Of a DNA stretch of 64,000 bases, positions 22,166-32,504 are shown one piece after another. The notes under the pieces were generated by a model, which was given only the letters and a program-made list of their open reading frames with translations, was not told the origin of the DNA and did no database searches. The first letter of the stretch is position 1, and every line of letters begins with the position of its first letter. This DNA is from Druceiella hillmani (Eukaryota; Arthropoda; Insecta; Lepidoptera; Hepialidae): NCBI GenBank assembly GCA_039881145.1, contig JAYKKI010000023.1:4564501-4628500 (forward strand), read 5' to 3'. The position numbers and the translations under genes are program-made.

Positions 22166-22620
22166 AACACATCCCTTACTATTTCGTTATAGTAACCACA
22201 GGCAAGACCGTAGTCAAAAAAATATTTTGGGGAAGGATTTTTAATAGCCCTATCACATTTTTTTTCAACATTAAACTAATGCAATAAAAGAAACGTTCGT
22301 TTAATTTTTTATTTTATTTTCATTTCTATAATGCGTTCATTCTCATAACAACAAATATCGTTGGCATGGGAGGGGATAAACTTTTAGTGAACATCATTTG
22401 TCTATGGTTTTGCCAACAGGTGAGTCATTATTTAATCGTGCTAGGTTGCAAACAGGAGTAACTTGTGTAAACGTTTTCATTAATGTATGAAAATATAATG
22501 CTTTGTGTCTCATTGTACTTAATATGAAAAGAAAGGATTGTTGATAAAAATTTAATTTGGAATAAAATAAAGCAGATTGACTTTTTTCTATGCATTCATT
22601 TAAAAATGAAATAATCATAT
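22166..22620. other. A+T-rich DNA, nothing recognised
   Basis: No supported feature. A 74-codon frame at 22394-22618 (minus) has no recognisable motif. Confidence 0.5.
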
Positions 22621-22622
22621 AG

Positions 22623-23020
22623 TTGATGAAACAGTTACAGGATCGACCGGCGGCGTCCCATCTCTACGGCAGCGGGCGCGACTTCCTCGAAGTGCACCGC
22701 TCCGCCGCCGCCGTCGACTGCGACCGCTCACTCGTCCCACTCGCCCTATTTATACCCGCATTCCGGCGGCGGGCACGTCCGCGGGCGAGACTGCATGTCG
22801 CCATCTTGCCGGCCGACTCGCCTACGCACCGTCCGTGACAGCGAGCGCTTTTTTACGGCACGATAAATATATCGGAGGCGAACACCTCCGCCTGTGCGCA
22901 TAAACAATATCGTCGCCGTCTTTAATACGCAATTATGTATGTATCTGCATCGTATTAAATGCACGGATGCGCGCGCCTTACGAGGAATGTCGACTGTCAT
23001 AATAAGGAGCGGGGCACTGT
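22623..23020. promoter_or_regulatory. isolated CpG-rich island, candidate host promoter
   Basis: This is the most GC- and CpG-rich stretch of the window (CCGCCGCCGCCGTCGACTGC, CGGCGGCGGGCACG), set in A+T-rich DNA. It contains TATTTATA at 22747-22754. On the minus strand this is TATAAATA followed about 35 bp later by CGCAGTCG, an initiator-like CAGTC (A at 22719), and then a GC-rich leader and an ATG at about 22662. On the plus strand a start about 30 bp downstream is also possible. GCCATCTT at 22799-22806 resembles a Pho/YY1 site. Short frames cross it on both strands, but none has family features. I read it as a promoter plus 5' leader with the coding exons elsewhere. A GC-rich mobile fragment is the alternative. 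Confidence 0.5.
22719..22754 (-). promoter_or_regulatory. TATAAATA box and CAGTC initiator
   Basis: Minus-strand TATAAATA (22754-22747) precedes CGCAGTCGA, with its A at 22719, 35 bp downstream of the first T of the box. The next minus-strand ATG (about 22662) opens only eight codons before a stop, so if real it would be a leader exon. Confidence 0.4.
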
Positions 23021-24045
23021 TGCGCCAACCAGGTGGGTAGTTGTAACCCGAGGTTAGAATATCGTACTCGATTCGCTTTTTGCGTGCGAGACTCTATGAT
23101 GAACTCGGTAGGTAGTTTTAGATTGGAATTCGATTTATCGCATGAGAGATTGTCCAACGACCAGATGAACGGTTATAACTTGAGGTTAGTCAGCATATAT
23201 CTTTGTGCATTTATTTTTTTACAAATAAGACCTTTACCTTTTCGAACTCAGTAGGAGCTTTTATATTCGGATTCAAGTATGAGGAATTGTTGCGCAAGCG
23301 AAGTGGATAATTGTATTATATTTTGTATACGTATTAGAATTTGTTGCAAATGGCTTTAGGAGACTGGACTATTGCGATCACATTAATTGTAGGTAATTTT
23401 GAATTGCGATTCCAATAACGTTATAGTGTATTTACTTTGTTGCATGAGATACTGTTGCAATAATCGAGTGGGTAGTTATCAATCGAGGTTAAAGAGGTCA
23501 ACAATATAAGTATATTAATAATACAAATTTGTTACATGTTGTGTTAATAGTTCGATGAAATGAATAATTATAAATTTTTGTCAGTTCTTATAATACTTAG
23601 ATATCACAGCAGATTAATTTTATTTATAAGATGGCAGTTTTAAATTTGGACTCTAATAGTGCTATAAAAACAGTAGACGTTATTTCGGGCTTGTATGATA
23701 GTGAGTAGAATTATTTGATGTTTTATAATATAGTTTTAATTTTGTATTTATTGCGTTTAGGAGTGTTGCGTGAAGTTTTGTTGCAGTCATGTGACAAAGA
23801 GGACGGGTAAAAATAATGATAGAAAATTCATCTTACCCCTCAACGCGCACCGCCCCGCTAAAGCCCCTGTGATCAACCCATCACACCACGGAGATGACTT
23901 TTATCGTACAATGATGTCAAAATATAACTTTTGAAAATTTTAAATCGTGTGTTTTAGTATTCTTTCTATAAGTGCTGTTTATTTTGTGTCGCGATTGTTT
24001 AATTGGTTCAGAATTATATTGAAGAATGCTACATCAATACGGCGA
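23021..24045. other. intergenic DNA with faint repeated motifs
   Basis: A motif like GTGGGTAGTTGTAACCCGAG then GTTAG recurs loosely at about 23031, 23166, 23297 and 23469. A C-rich stretch at 23835-23890 (ACGCGCACCGCCCCGCTAAA) has no recognised role. Confidence 0.35.
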
Positions 24046-24515
24046 TTTCGTCGCTCTTTTGTGAAGCATGTCTCATGATTGCGGAATATTTTATCACAAA
24101 TATTATAATCCGGCGTAATCAGGCTTTACACGAATTTAGAAACAATGGGGTTGTCTGCTGTTATTTAGTATTTGCTTGCTGATTTGGTCTATAGAAAAAA
24201 AATGTCTCTCCAGGAATATTATTGACGCAGGAACGACAATTATTAAGACAATAGTCCACAGGTTGGATATCTGGAATTTATGTAATTTGTCGCTCTTTAG
24301 TGAAGTGTGCCTCACTATTGCGCAATATTACAATCCAGCGTAATCTGGGTTTATATGGATTTTAAACTATGGGGTGATCTGGCGTTATTTAGTATTTGTT
24401 TGCCAATTTGGTGTAAAGAAAAAAATTGTCTCTCCAGGAATATTATTGACGTAGGAACGACAATTATTAAGACAATAGTCCACGGGTTGGATATTTGGAA
24501 TTTATGTAAGTTTTA
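24046..24515. repeat. tandem duplication, period about 239 bp, 2 copies
   Basis: CGCTCTTT occurs at about 24052 and 24291. Both copies then carry TTGCG(G/C)AATATT, CGTAATC, GTTATTTAGTATTTG, TGTCTCTCCAGGAATATTAT, TAAGACAATAGTCCAC and GGAATTTATGTAA in order. The second half is more conserved than the first. Confidence 0.9.
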
Positions 24516-24545
24516 GGTACAGAAAAATAAAATTCATTATTAATT

Positions 24546-25030
24546 CGCGTCTTTCAAAGAACCATTTTGTGGAACGCATCTTTGGGATACGCTCATGGAT
24601 TCAATTTGAGAAATGCATCTTTGAGATCGCTCAAAGACTTACTTTTGAGAAATGTGTCTTTGACATACGCTTATGGATCCACTTTTGAGAAACGCGTCTG
24701 TGGGATACGCTCATGGATCCATTTTGAGAAATGCGTCTTTAAGATACGCTCATAGATATACTTTGAGAAATGTGTCTTTGTGACACGCTCATATATCCAC
24801 TTTGGGAAACGCATCTTTGAGATAAGCTAATGGATCTACGTTGAAAAACGCGTCTTTGGGATACGCTTATGGATCCCATTTGAGAAATGTGTCTTTGAGA
24901 CACGCTCATGGATCCACTTTGATAACCGCGTCTTTGAGATACGTTCATGAATCCACTACGAGAAAAGGGGCTTTGAGATACGCTCATTGATACACTTTGA
25001 GAAATGAGTCTTTGAGATACGTTTATGACG
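24546..25030. repeat. 39-bp minisatellite, about 12 copies
   Basis: The (G/A)TCTTTG(A/G)GATACGCTCA word recurs at 24578, 24617, 24656, 24696, 24735, 24774, 24813, 24852, 24891, 24930, 24969 and 25008, a 39-bp period with one 40-bp step. Each unit also has TGGATCCACTTTGAGAAA. As 39 is 13 codons, frames stay open across several units: minus 24739-24987 gives a 13-residue repeat (MSVSQRHISQSGS-like) and plus 24567-24755 gives WIHFEKRVFEIRS-like units. No start context or splice signal supports translation. Confidence 0.95.
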
Positions 25031-26393
25031 ACAAAAGTCTACCATAGTGTCATTAGTTTTGAACCAAAACATACTGACGGGCTGTCGTTGGATGCTCAAC
25101 ACTATTTTTTTACAATTGCAGTATTACGCTTGTCGTTGAATGACTGCCCCGAGAATATTATCAAAACGTTTAATGGAAAATAAATTTAATAGATTAAAGT
25201 AAACTGTAATGTGGCAAATTCTTCCCACTAAAATTATTACTTCATTTTTATTTCGAAAATTTTATATTTTCAATATCTTTGCCGTTATTCGGAAACATTT
25301 TCATGCCGACGATTTGAAGATGAATGAATAAGGAAATAAAATGAATAATCTAACTTAATTAGTTACATTTATGTACTTAAACTTAATAAATAATAAATAT
25401 AGGTAAATATGTCAGCATCAATTCTACTATCTGGTCTACAGGTTCTATAAGTTTAGGTCTATTATTCGTGATTCAAATGACACTTGATCGTAATTCAAAT
25501 GACAGTTGATCGTTTTTGAAACTTCTGAGCCGAAAAATCTGGAACGATTCATGAAGTATGTTTCAGGTATCGTTTTGTCACATGTCACAAAAATTACATA
25601 TATTCGATTTGGAAAAGGGGTATAAAAGAAATGTAGCAACGTAATAAAAAAAATATGTTCATAAAAAAGACTATAATTGTTTATGTATTATAGTTGTTAG
25701 CAACTAATTTTATTTTGCACGTTAGTGCGGCGCTAAATATGGTTTTACCATCGACATTTTTGTGAAAAGTGGTTGTATCGTATCGATTAAAAAGTCATGT
25801 TAAAGCTTGTGTACTTTCAGGATGTCAGGGCAGTAAATTAGAAAACGATTGGTTCCTCTTGATTGATACAGTACATCTGTTGCAACAACGTCACAAATCC
25901 AAATATTTTTTCGTTCTTTCATTTTTTTGCATTTATATCTTAAATCGGATGTGTGATATGTTGATTAATTTTTTTTTAATTTCTATTGAAATTTTACTCT
26001 TGAACTTTTATTTTCATTTTTCATTTTTTTAAATTGTCGTGAACTTATTTTTCCTGGTAATATTGTGTTTTGTGCATAAAGTTGAGTTATTCTGAATTTG
26101 TATGTAGTTTATCCGTAATTGAACAAAATAAAAAATATTTTTCCTTAATACTAATAACTAGTTTTTTCTTTTCTTTGGAAAAAATGATATACAAATAAAA
26201 CAGATAATGAAATTTAAAGTAATTTATGAACGAACTTAATTTAAACATAATTTTTATGCTAAGAATTTCAGAAAAATAATGTTTTTTGTCTAAAAAAATC
26301 TTATAGCATAGATATTATGAAAATCAAATAAAATTACTTTTGCGTTACGTTTAACAAAGAGTTTTGACAATATTTTTTTTCTATTGTTTTGGA
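25031..26393. other. A+T-rich DNA, nothing recognised
   Basis: No supported gene. An 87-codon frame at 25769-26032 becomes T-rich (poly-Phe/Leu) and is unlikely to be coding. Confidence 0.5.
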
Positions 26394-26940
26394 AGATTGT
26401 AGATAAATATTTAAATAAATTTATTTAAAAATTAAAAATATTAAAGTTATTACAATACTGGTTACTTCTTCATAATCTTCTTATTAATAGCTTTTCTCCA
26501 GCTGGGTAGATTATCATTAGCTATCACTGTTAAACCTACACTACACTACTCGCGAAGTTGATCGAAGTTAGGCGAAGAAAATAGTGTAGAGCTGTACTTG
26601 GATTCGCTTTGTGTATTCGCCTCGCCTTCCCTCGGGCGACTTCCGATCGCTATCCGTTTTTGGCGCCCAAGTCAAAGGACTTCGCGAAGTTAGCGTACGG
26701 ACGATTCACGGCGACTGAGGTCCTCGCGAGGTTGCACGAGTGTGTAGTCACGTACTTCAGACTGCGGTCAACTTCGACGAGTACTTCGTGGAGGTAATTT
26801 CGCGAGTAGTGTAGATGGCGTATTAGTCTTTCTTTTGTTTCAGCAATATTGGAGTATGTAATTTCCTTAAAATTGCATACGAAATTATGTTTTTAATTAG
26901 GTTAATTAGGATAAAATTATTCGAGTATACGGTCGTTTGC
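26394..26940. repeat. dispersed repeat copy, interrupted by a small element
   Basis: GATAAATATTTAAATAAATT, GATTATCATTAGCT, GTCTTTCTTTT(G/A)TTTCAGCA and GAGTATG(T/A)AATTTC are shared with 31776-31980 in the same order. Here the homology is split by the 26541-26814 element. The identity of the repeat itself is unknown. Confidence 0.8.
26541..26814. mobile_element. 274-bp GC-richer inverted-repeat element (MITE)
   Basis: Perfect 16-bp terminal inverted repeats, CTACACTACTCGCGAA at 26541-26556 and its complement at 26799-26814, enclose GC-richer sequence with repeated CGAAGT words. The paralogous locus at 31776-31980 lacks this block, so insertion is directly visible. Flanks CTGTTAAAC and CGTATTAGTC may be a diverged 8-bp target duplication (empty site AATGTTAGTC), which would fit a hAT-type transposase. 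A 62-codon frame inside is not a recognised protein. Confidence 0.75.
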
Positions 26941-27408
26941 TTTTTCCTCTTTAAGCGTTTTGCTCTTTAAATTTTGTTATTTATTACTCTCTGAACTATC
27001 AAATCGGTATTCTTCTGTATTTTTTATGTGAATCTTTATAATAAACTGTCAAGTAAGAATGAAACTCGCACTATGAAGGTTCGTACACAATTAGGCAAAT
27101 ATGACATTATCAATTAATATACATTTATTAATATACATTTAAGGGTGCAAGATATTCATACTCATACATATTAACTCGGTGTCATTGAGGTTAGGTCACA
27201 GTTTATTTACACATGTTTATTTATTTATAAATTTTAAGTGTGAAGGACTTATTGCTATGAAATTAATCTTCTACGGCCAACCAAAACACTAGTAAAACGA
27301 TAAATAGCATTGTGGTAGACTGTAGTTAACTGAAAGTAAAAAATCGAAGAAAGCATTGGTGTATGCTTGCTTATAATCACACGATAGAAGTGAAAATTTA
27401 CCTATTTT

Positions 27409-27410
<2 letters not shown>
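26941..27410. other. intergenic DNA
   Basis: Nothing recognised. A short direct repeat (TTAATATACATTTA) lies at about 27114-27143. Confidence 0.5.
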
Positions 27411-27503
<93 letters not shown>

Positions 27504-27512
27504 TACATACAC
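27411..27512. repeat. compound (CA)n(TA)n microsatellite
   Basis: About 17 CA units (27411-27444) pass into about 24 TA units, then mixed CA/TA. Confidence 0.96.
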
Positions 27513-28619
27513 ATGTACTTAAACCTTCAAATTATATGGAACGGAGGAAGGAAATAGGATATGGAAGAAAAAAGGAATTTAGCTGTTATAAGAAAATAAC
27601 GGACGTTATAACTTTTTGAGGCTGGGATTTTATAAGTCTGGATGTAACTTATTTTACAACTTGTAGCATATATTGTCAATGATCTTTTATAGCAGATAAT
27701 GTGATAATTCATAAAAATACCTAATTTTTTCCATTAAAACTTTAAGTTTAATATTTCCAAATATACCGGAAAGGCAAGTTAAACTTTTTTGCATTTTTTT
27801 TAAATTTATAAATTATCGTAATGCAGAAAGTTCCTTTCCCACTTTTTACGTTGCTTAATTTGTTGAATATACTTATCAAATTATTTCGAGTCCAAAATAT
27901 CTCAAACTTAACTTAAAAATTAATAAAAAAAATTTAAATATTAGTTTGTTGGTATTTTACCGTTGTGTCGTTTGTTAAACCAATTTAAAATATTAATATT
28001 ATTTTTCGTCATGCAATTAGCAATCTAGTATATCTTTTACCGGCGTATAAACATAGTAATTATCTAAAAAACTATAAATTTTAGAACCATCATTGTAGTT
28101 TACCAGTAAAGTTTAAGTTAACTTCTAATAAACGCTATTTTTTCATAACTTTGAATTTAGCAGTTAAGGTATAGAGAGGGAAAATATGTCTTTGTCAAAA
28201 TTTTCAACAATATACCTAGACATGCGGGCAAGTATACTTTATCATTGTGCCAATTTTCAATTTCAAGTTTCAAGTCAAACACTTGCTGAGAAAACAGGTT
28301 GTGATATACAGACAGATGGATAGGCTTTCATTTCCGTTTTATCCGATTGAGGTATGGAATTCAATAGAAAAAAAATAAAAAGCCCATATTCTAAAGCCGA
28401 TTCCTTAAATTTTTGATAGCCATTAAAGAATTGTAGTTGTGATTTCTTTCAGTACAGAAAAATAAGAGAAAAATGAAACGTACGATGAATACAATCATTT
28501 ATACCAGATAAATGGTAAACGTGTGTAGGCAGATAGGTTAGCTGTAACTATTCCCATCGTTCCACCCGAGTTGTCTTAGGACACCTCCTGAGACTGGTAA
28601 CGATCTACCTCATACAAAA
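27513..28619. other. A+T-rich DNA, nothing recognised
   Basis: No supported gene. A more mixed stretch at 28540-28700 may be an old repeat, but no family was recognised. Confidence 0.45.
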
Positions 28620-28643
28620 TAGGGGACCATCGAAGGTCCCCTA
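28620..28643. repeat. perfect 9-bp GC-rich hairpin
   Basis: TAGGGGACC (28620-28628), loop ATCGAA, and GGTCCCCTA (28635-28643). It is short, and no function is implied. Confidence 0.7.
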
Positions 28644-28787
28644 ATAGTGGCCCGTATCTACAGTCTCAGCGCTTTCATCCAACAGGGATAGAGTCTGTCT
28701 ATTCTAAATAAACCATTTAGCATCTTCATTTTTTCGAGAACGGCTAGCCGTAACCGTCTTTCATACCGCTTTCCACGAAAGTTGAAT

Positions 28788-28904
28788 ACGGAGTACACAC
28801 AAATTGACAATAGAAATACATTGACATGTTACTTAAAATCCGCTATTACATTTTAAGTAACATGTCGATGTAACATTCTATTGTCAACATGTGGGTACTC
28901 CGTA
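28788..28904. repeat. 117-bp palindrome with about 52-bp arms
   Basis: The left arm 28788-28839 (TACGGAGTAC at the tip, ACATGTTACTTAAAAT at the base) and right arm 28850-28904 are inverted copies with a few mismatches around the 10-nt loop CCGCTATTAC. The base motif ATTACTTAAAATCCGC occurs again directly after it at 28909-28923. It has the form of a small foldback MITE and is unrelated to the 3.8-kb palindrome. Confidence 0.85.
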
Positions 28905-28924
28905 TTACATTACTTAAAATCCGC

Positions 28925-29185
28925 CAAATCTGCATTTTCCTCGTCACACTATCCGTAACACGCGCAATAGCAGAATATGAATTACTACGTCATTAATATT
29001 CCATTCATTAATCATTTCCAGTTACACAGGCAAATCGTGAACTACTTTGAGTAACGTGGCAACATTGTTGACGTCCGAGCGTTGTACTACATTTTGTGTA
29101 ATTTCCATATTTCGTACCGCAATACAATATTAAAAATTATCAACATTTTAAAATTCTATATTATTAATTTCTAAACTGGTGAATA
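28925..29185. other. intergenic DNA
   Basis: Nothing recognised. Confidence 0.5.
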
Positions 29186-29695
29186 TTATAAAAATGTGGT
29201 TAATGTTATAAAATTGTGGTGTGAAAAATTGTGGTGGTCTGTATTATAAAATTCTAAACTGGTGAAGATATTCCCGTAGTTCAGCGGTGTTACTCGAAAA
29301 TTTTTGTCGTAAAGGGCATTTTTTTCAAAAATTTTCCATCTGATCATTATTTCCACTCCACTTTTCGATGGATTGACGAATTTTTCATCATAGCAATTTG
29401 ATATATGTAATTTAAGAAAATATAGAACAATTATTATTATTTTAATGAAAACTATTTTTAGAAATGCAACAAATATTTGGCATTGGGCTTGTTTGACCAC
29501 ATTTTTAGTATACGACCGAATGCCTGTTCTAAGAAGTATATTTCTTTTATCTTTACCAGATCTCGATTTCTTAAGACAAGTTGCTGTTTTTAGAAAATAG
29601 TTAAATCCTATAACACTTTTCCAGGTGCGGATAAATATTTTATTGTAAGCTTTTCCAAAGTTTTTGAAAACTGGTCTCGATCTAATATCCATCAA
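29186..29695 (-). CDS. hypothetical 169-residue open frame
   Basis: This is the longest uninterrupted frame in the window, in DNA where stop codons are very frequent. The protein is basic at its N-terminus (many K/R up to residue about 70), has one strongly hydrophobic stretch near residues 90-112 (FVAFLKIVFIKIIIIVLYFL) that could be a membrane segment, and a His/Asn/Phe-rich tail encoded by a local GTGGTTAATGTTATAAAATT repeat. I recognise no domain. A second open segment on the same strand lies at 29813-29998. It could be a lineage-specific gene, part of a mobile element, or chance. Confidence 0.2.
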   Translation of the reverse strand: MMDIRSRPVFKNFGKAYNKIFIRTWKSVIGFNYFLKTATCLKKSRSGKDKRNILLRTGIRSYTKNVVKQAQCQIFVAFLKIVFIKIIIIVLYFLKLHISNCYDEKFVNPSKSGVEIMIRWKIFEKNALYDKNFRVTPLNYGNIFTSLEFYNTDHHNFSHHNFITLTTFL

Positions 29696-29812
29696 ACAAA
29701 TTGTTTTTTCTTTTTTTTATGTGTTGTTATGTAATAATTAAGTTCAGCTGTAACGGTGTGTTTTCACTTGATCTGCTTATGTCAACGTTTGTATACTCGT
29801 ACATTTGAGCTA

Positions 29813-29998
29813 CTATCTCTTCAGAGCAATGCTAGAAAGATCTACGAGTTCCTTGCGCTCATCGGTAACCTTCCGCTTGATCCAAATTGGGAAAGAGTCT
29901 GGAATTTCTTCCCTATTTGTTTTGTAGCGTGGCATAGTCTTCGAGTAAAACTTACTGGCGGATTTTTTCTCTTTATAAGAAGTAATTATCTTTATCAA
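29813..29998 (-). pseudogene. possible protein fragment, charged
   Basis: This frame yields a Lys/Glu-rich segment (KTNREEIPDSFPIWIKRKVT, then DERKELVDLSS) with more even codon composition than its surroundings and no poly-Phe/Ile bias. It looks more protein-like than most frames nearby. No family was recognised. An exon or mobile-element fragment is possible. Confidence 0.2.
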
Positions 29999-30039
29999 GT
30001 TTTAAAAAAGTTGCTGTATTCCTTGATGCATGGTTAATA

Positions 30040-30477
30040 CCATAGGTTTTAGGAATAAAAGTTAGTTTAAGTATTAATTTGGATCCAAGGAATATTTTAC
30101 CGAAAGTTCCATTTAAATCCGTTTGGTAGTTTTGAGTAATACTCGGATAGACGGACAGACAGAGACAGATAGGAATTCTAAAAAAATGCGTTTTGAGTTT
30201 AGAGAAGTCTTAAATAGTAAATTCCACTATTTTTTCAAAAATATCATCGATATACACACATATTTCTTTTACAGTTTTATTATAGTGTGGATAGACTAGT
30301 TGTTCCATCTTGCTGTTTGTGTGTAACGCGGACTCCGTGGGTAAAGATAAATTTACACGTTCATTTGCAGATATGTTAAGCATATTCTTATATTTATTGA
30401 CATATTATGCTGACTTTTAAGCTAACAATTCACGGAAGTTTCATTGAGATTTGTTTGACAGTTTTTATGTGAAGAGG
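30040..30477. other. intergenic DNA
   Basis: At 30060-30200, 'GGATAGACGGACAGACAGAG' and neighbouring words look like the tail of a common insect dispersed repeat. No complete element was seen. Confidence 0.35.
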
Positions 30478-31190
30478 AATAATAAAATATTGTGTGTGTA
30501 CTTATGTTCGCGTTAGAAGTTATACTTCTTTGGCATAATACAAGAATACATTTATTTAGCATGCATATAATTAATGGAAATAAAGTAATAAAATGGCTGT
30601 AGTGTGATTATAAATATGGTTAGTAAAATATAAATTCAATAAAATAATTAAATTTAAAATTTGTTTGACAGATGAGTGGTCCACCATTTCATTTTTCTGT
30701 TGGAGCCATTTCCATTTCCATTGTAAGCCAATGATCTGCCAGACCGTTTCCGAATTATTGCGCTTAAAACTTTATTATTTTCTCATGCAGATTAGTAAAA
30801 AATTTGATCTCATTTTAAAATTAAATTTAATTATATTAAAAATGTAAATGAATACTCAGCATTAAATTTATGATAAATACGTGTATTTGATTAATTGTTA
30901 AATTTACTAAAATAATCTAAATAAAGTTTAATTAGCAATGAAAATAAATGAATATGCTGAAAATTCATTTTTGTTTACTAATTTTAAATATTTAATGTAT
31001 GATAAAGTAATAAATAATTACATACCGAATTGGAAACGGTTTGACAGATGATTGACTTAAAACAAAAGCTCGCAGAAAAATAAAATGGTGGAGCACTCAT
31101 GTGTCAAATAAACTATGTAAATATATGTGTAGTAAGCAACTTCACGGTGTCGATTTTACATAGATTTCTTGTTGTACAATAAGCAACTTC
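30478..31190. repeat. dispersed repeat, copy A
   Basis: It is collinear with 39585-40200. Shared words in order are GTGTGTACTTATGT, TTATACTTCTTTGGCATAAT, GGAAATAAA(G/A)TAATAAAATG, AAATAAATGAA(T/C)AT, ACATACCGAA and AGCAACTTCA. Copy A also carries an internal inverted pair absent from copy B. The family is unknown. Confidence 0.8.
30661..31113. repeat. inverted pair within copy A, arms about 85-100 bp
   Basis: The left arm about 30663-30757 (TTTGACAGATGAGTGGTCCA then CCATTTCATTTTTCTG, ending CCGTTTCCGAATT) is mirrored by 31028-31109 (AATTGGAAACGG ... CTCATGTGTCAAAT), separated by about 270 bp. GTTTGACAGATG also occurs directly at both ends. This is probably a MITE or a local inversion-duplication inside the repeat. 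Confidence 0.7.
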
Positions 31191-31775
31191 ATTGTGAGAA
31201 ATGTTATTGTATTCGTAATTAAATTACTGCATTTGCATTTAACCTTAAATTATCACATAACAATTGGCGAGTTTTTATTAAAATCTAAATACATCAAATA
31301 TATAAGAAACATACATGATAACAATTCTCCAAACGGATTTTTTGGGTTCTAAACCTTCTAAGCAAAGCATGAATTTCTTTGACGGGGAGTAAGATGGTTC
31401 TACCATTTTATTATATAAGAACATATTTTAAATATTTTGTGAAATAAAATTTGTAAAGCATTTTATTATATAGTAACGACTGTGTAACTCACTCAATCGA
31501 TTGTATCGAGAATCCTACAGCTGTTTACTCGTGGAAATCACTCTATGTCTTTAAAGCTCTGAGTAGTAATCCCGAACCTGAAATGAGATATTCGTAAATG
31601 CCATCGTTTTTTGAACCGTGTTGTCGGTGAAAAGTTCTCAATTATATATTTTCTTCCCAATCTTTATACCGTGAAATCGTTTCGAGTCGATTTCCGTACA
31701 GAAGTTTTTTACATAACCCATAACCGAATCCGATATCATCATATTACCCATTACCAGTATTTTTTTATATTATTT
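31191..31775. other. intergenic DNA
   Basis: Nothing recognised. Confidence 0.5.
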
Positions 31776-31980
31776 CATATGATAAATATTTAAATAAATT
31801 TAATATACTGGCCATTTTTCCACAATTTATTACTAATTAACCATTTTTCTGCAACTCGGCAGATTATCATTAGCTGCCAAATGTTAGTCTTTCTTTTATT
31901 TCAGCAGTATAGGGAGTATGAAATTTCACTTAAAATTGCATATAAAATTATGTTAACCATTATTAATTAGGATTTCAAAT
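31776..31980. repeat. paralogue of the 26.4-kb repeat without the MITE
   Basis: It is homologous to both flanks of the 26541-26814 element, with GATTATCATTAGCT followed almost directly by AATGTTAGTCTTTCTTT. It serves as an empty site for that insertion. Confidence 0.8.
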
Positions 31981-32504
31981 TCCCGTTACCGGTATGAAAT
32001 GTTGTATTTAATTTTACTACAGTCATAGATTTGTATTCCAAACTTCTTTCATATTACTTTCGAGAATACCTATTTATTTTTGTGTGTTAATCAATGGTGC
32101 TGTGGTGTAATAAATTTGGATATAAACAAGAGTGTTTTGGTTTAAACACTATTAGGAAGCAATTATATTTATGTATTACAATCATTTCTAATTCTAATTC
32201 ATATCAAAAATTTAAATCGACTTATTGTGAGAGTTTAACTTCTACGAAAACAAAATGCAAAACTTAGATCTACCAAACGCGTATTGCAGAGAACGATATT
32301 CAATTTTGCAAATTGCTGTACTATTTAGTAAAGTCGATTGGAATAGACGATAGACAGAATTATCTCTTATCAATTTTTCAATATTAAACCTGATACTTTC
32401 TATGATTCAGATAAAACACAGAGGTTTCTAAAAATTCACTACTCACTCACTGGTAAATTCACTTGTAAAAATAAATAAAATGTAAAAATATATGTTTTTT
32501 TATC
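31981..32504. other. intergenic DNA
   Basis: Nothing recognised. Confidence 0.5.
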
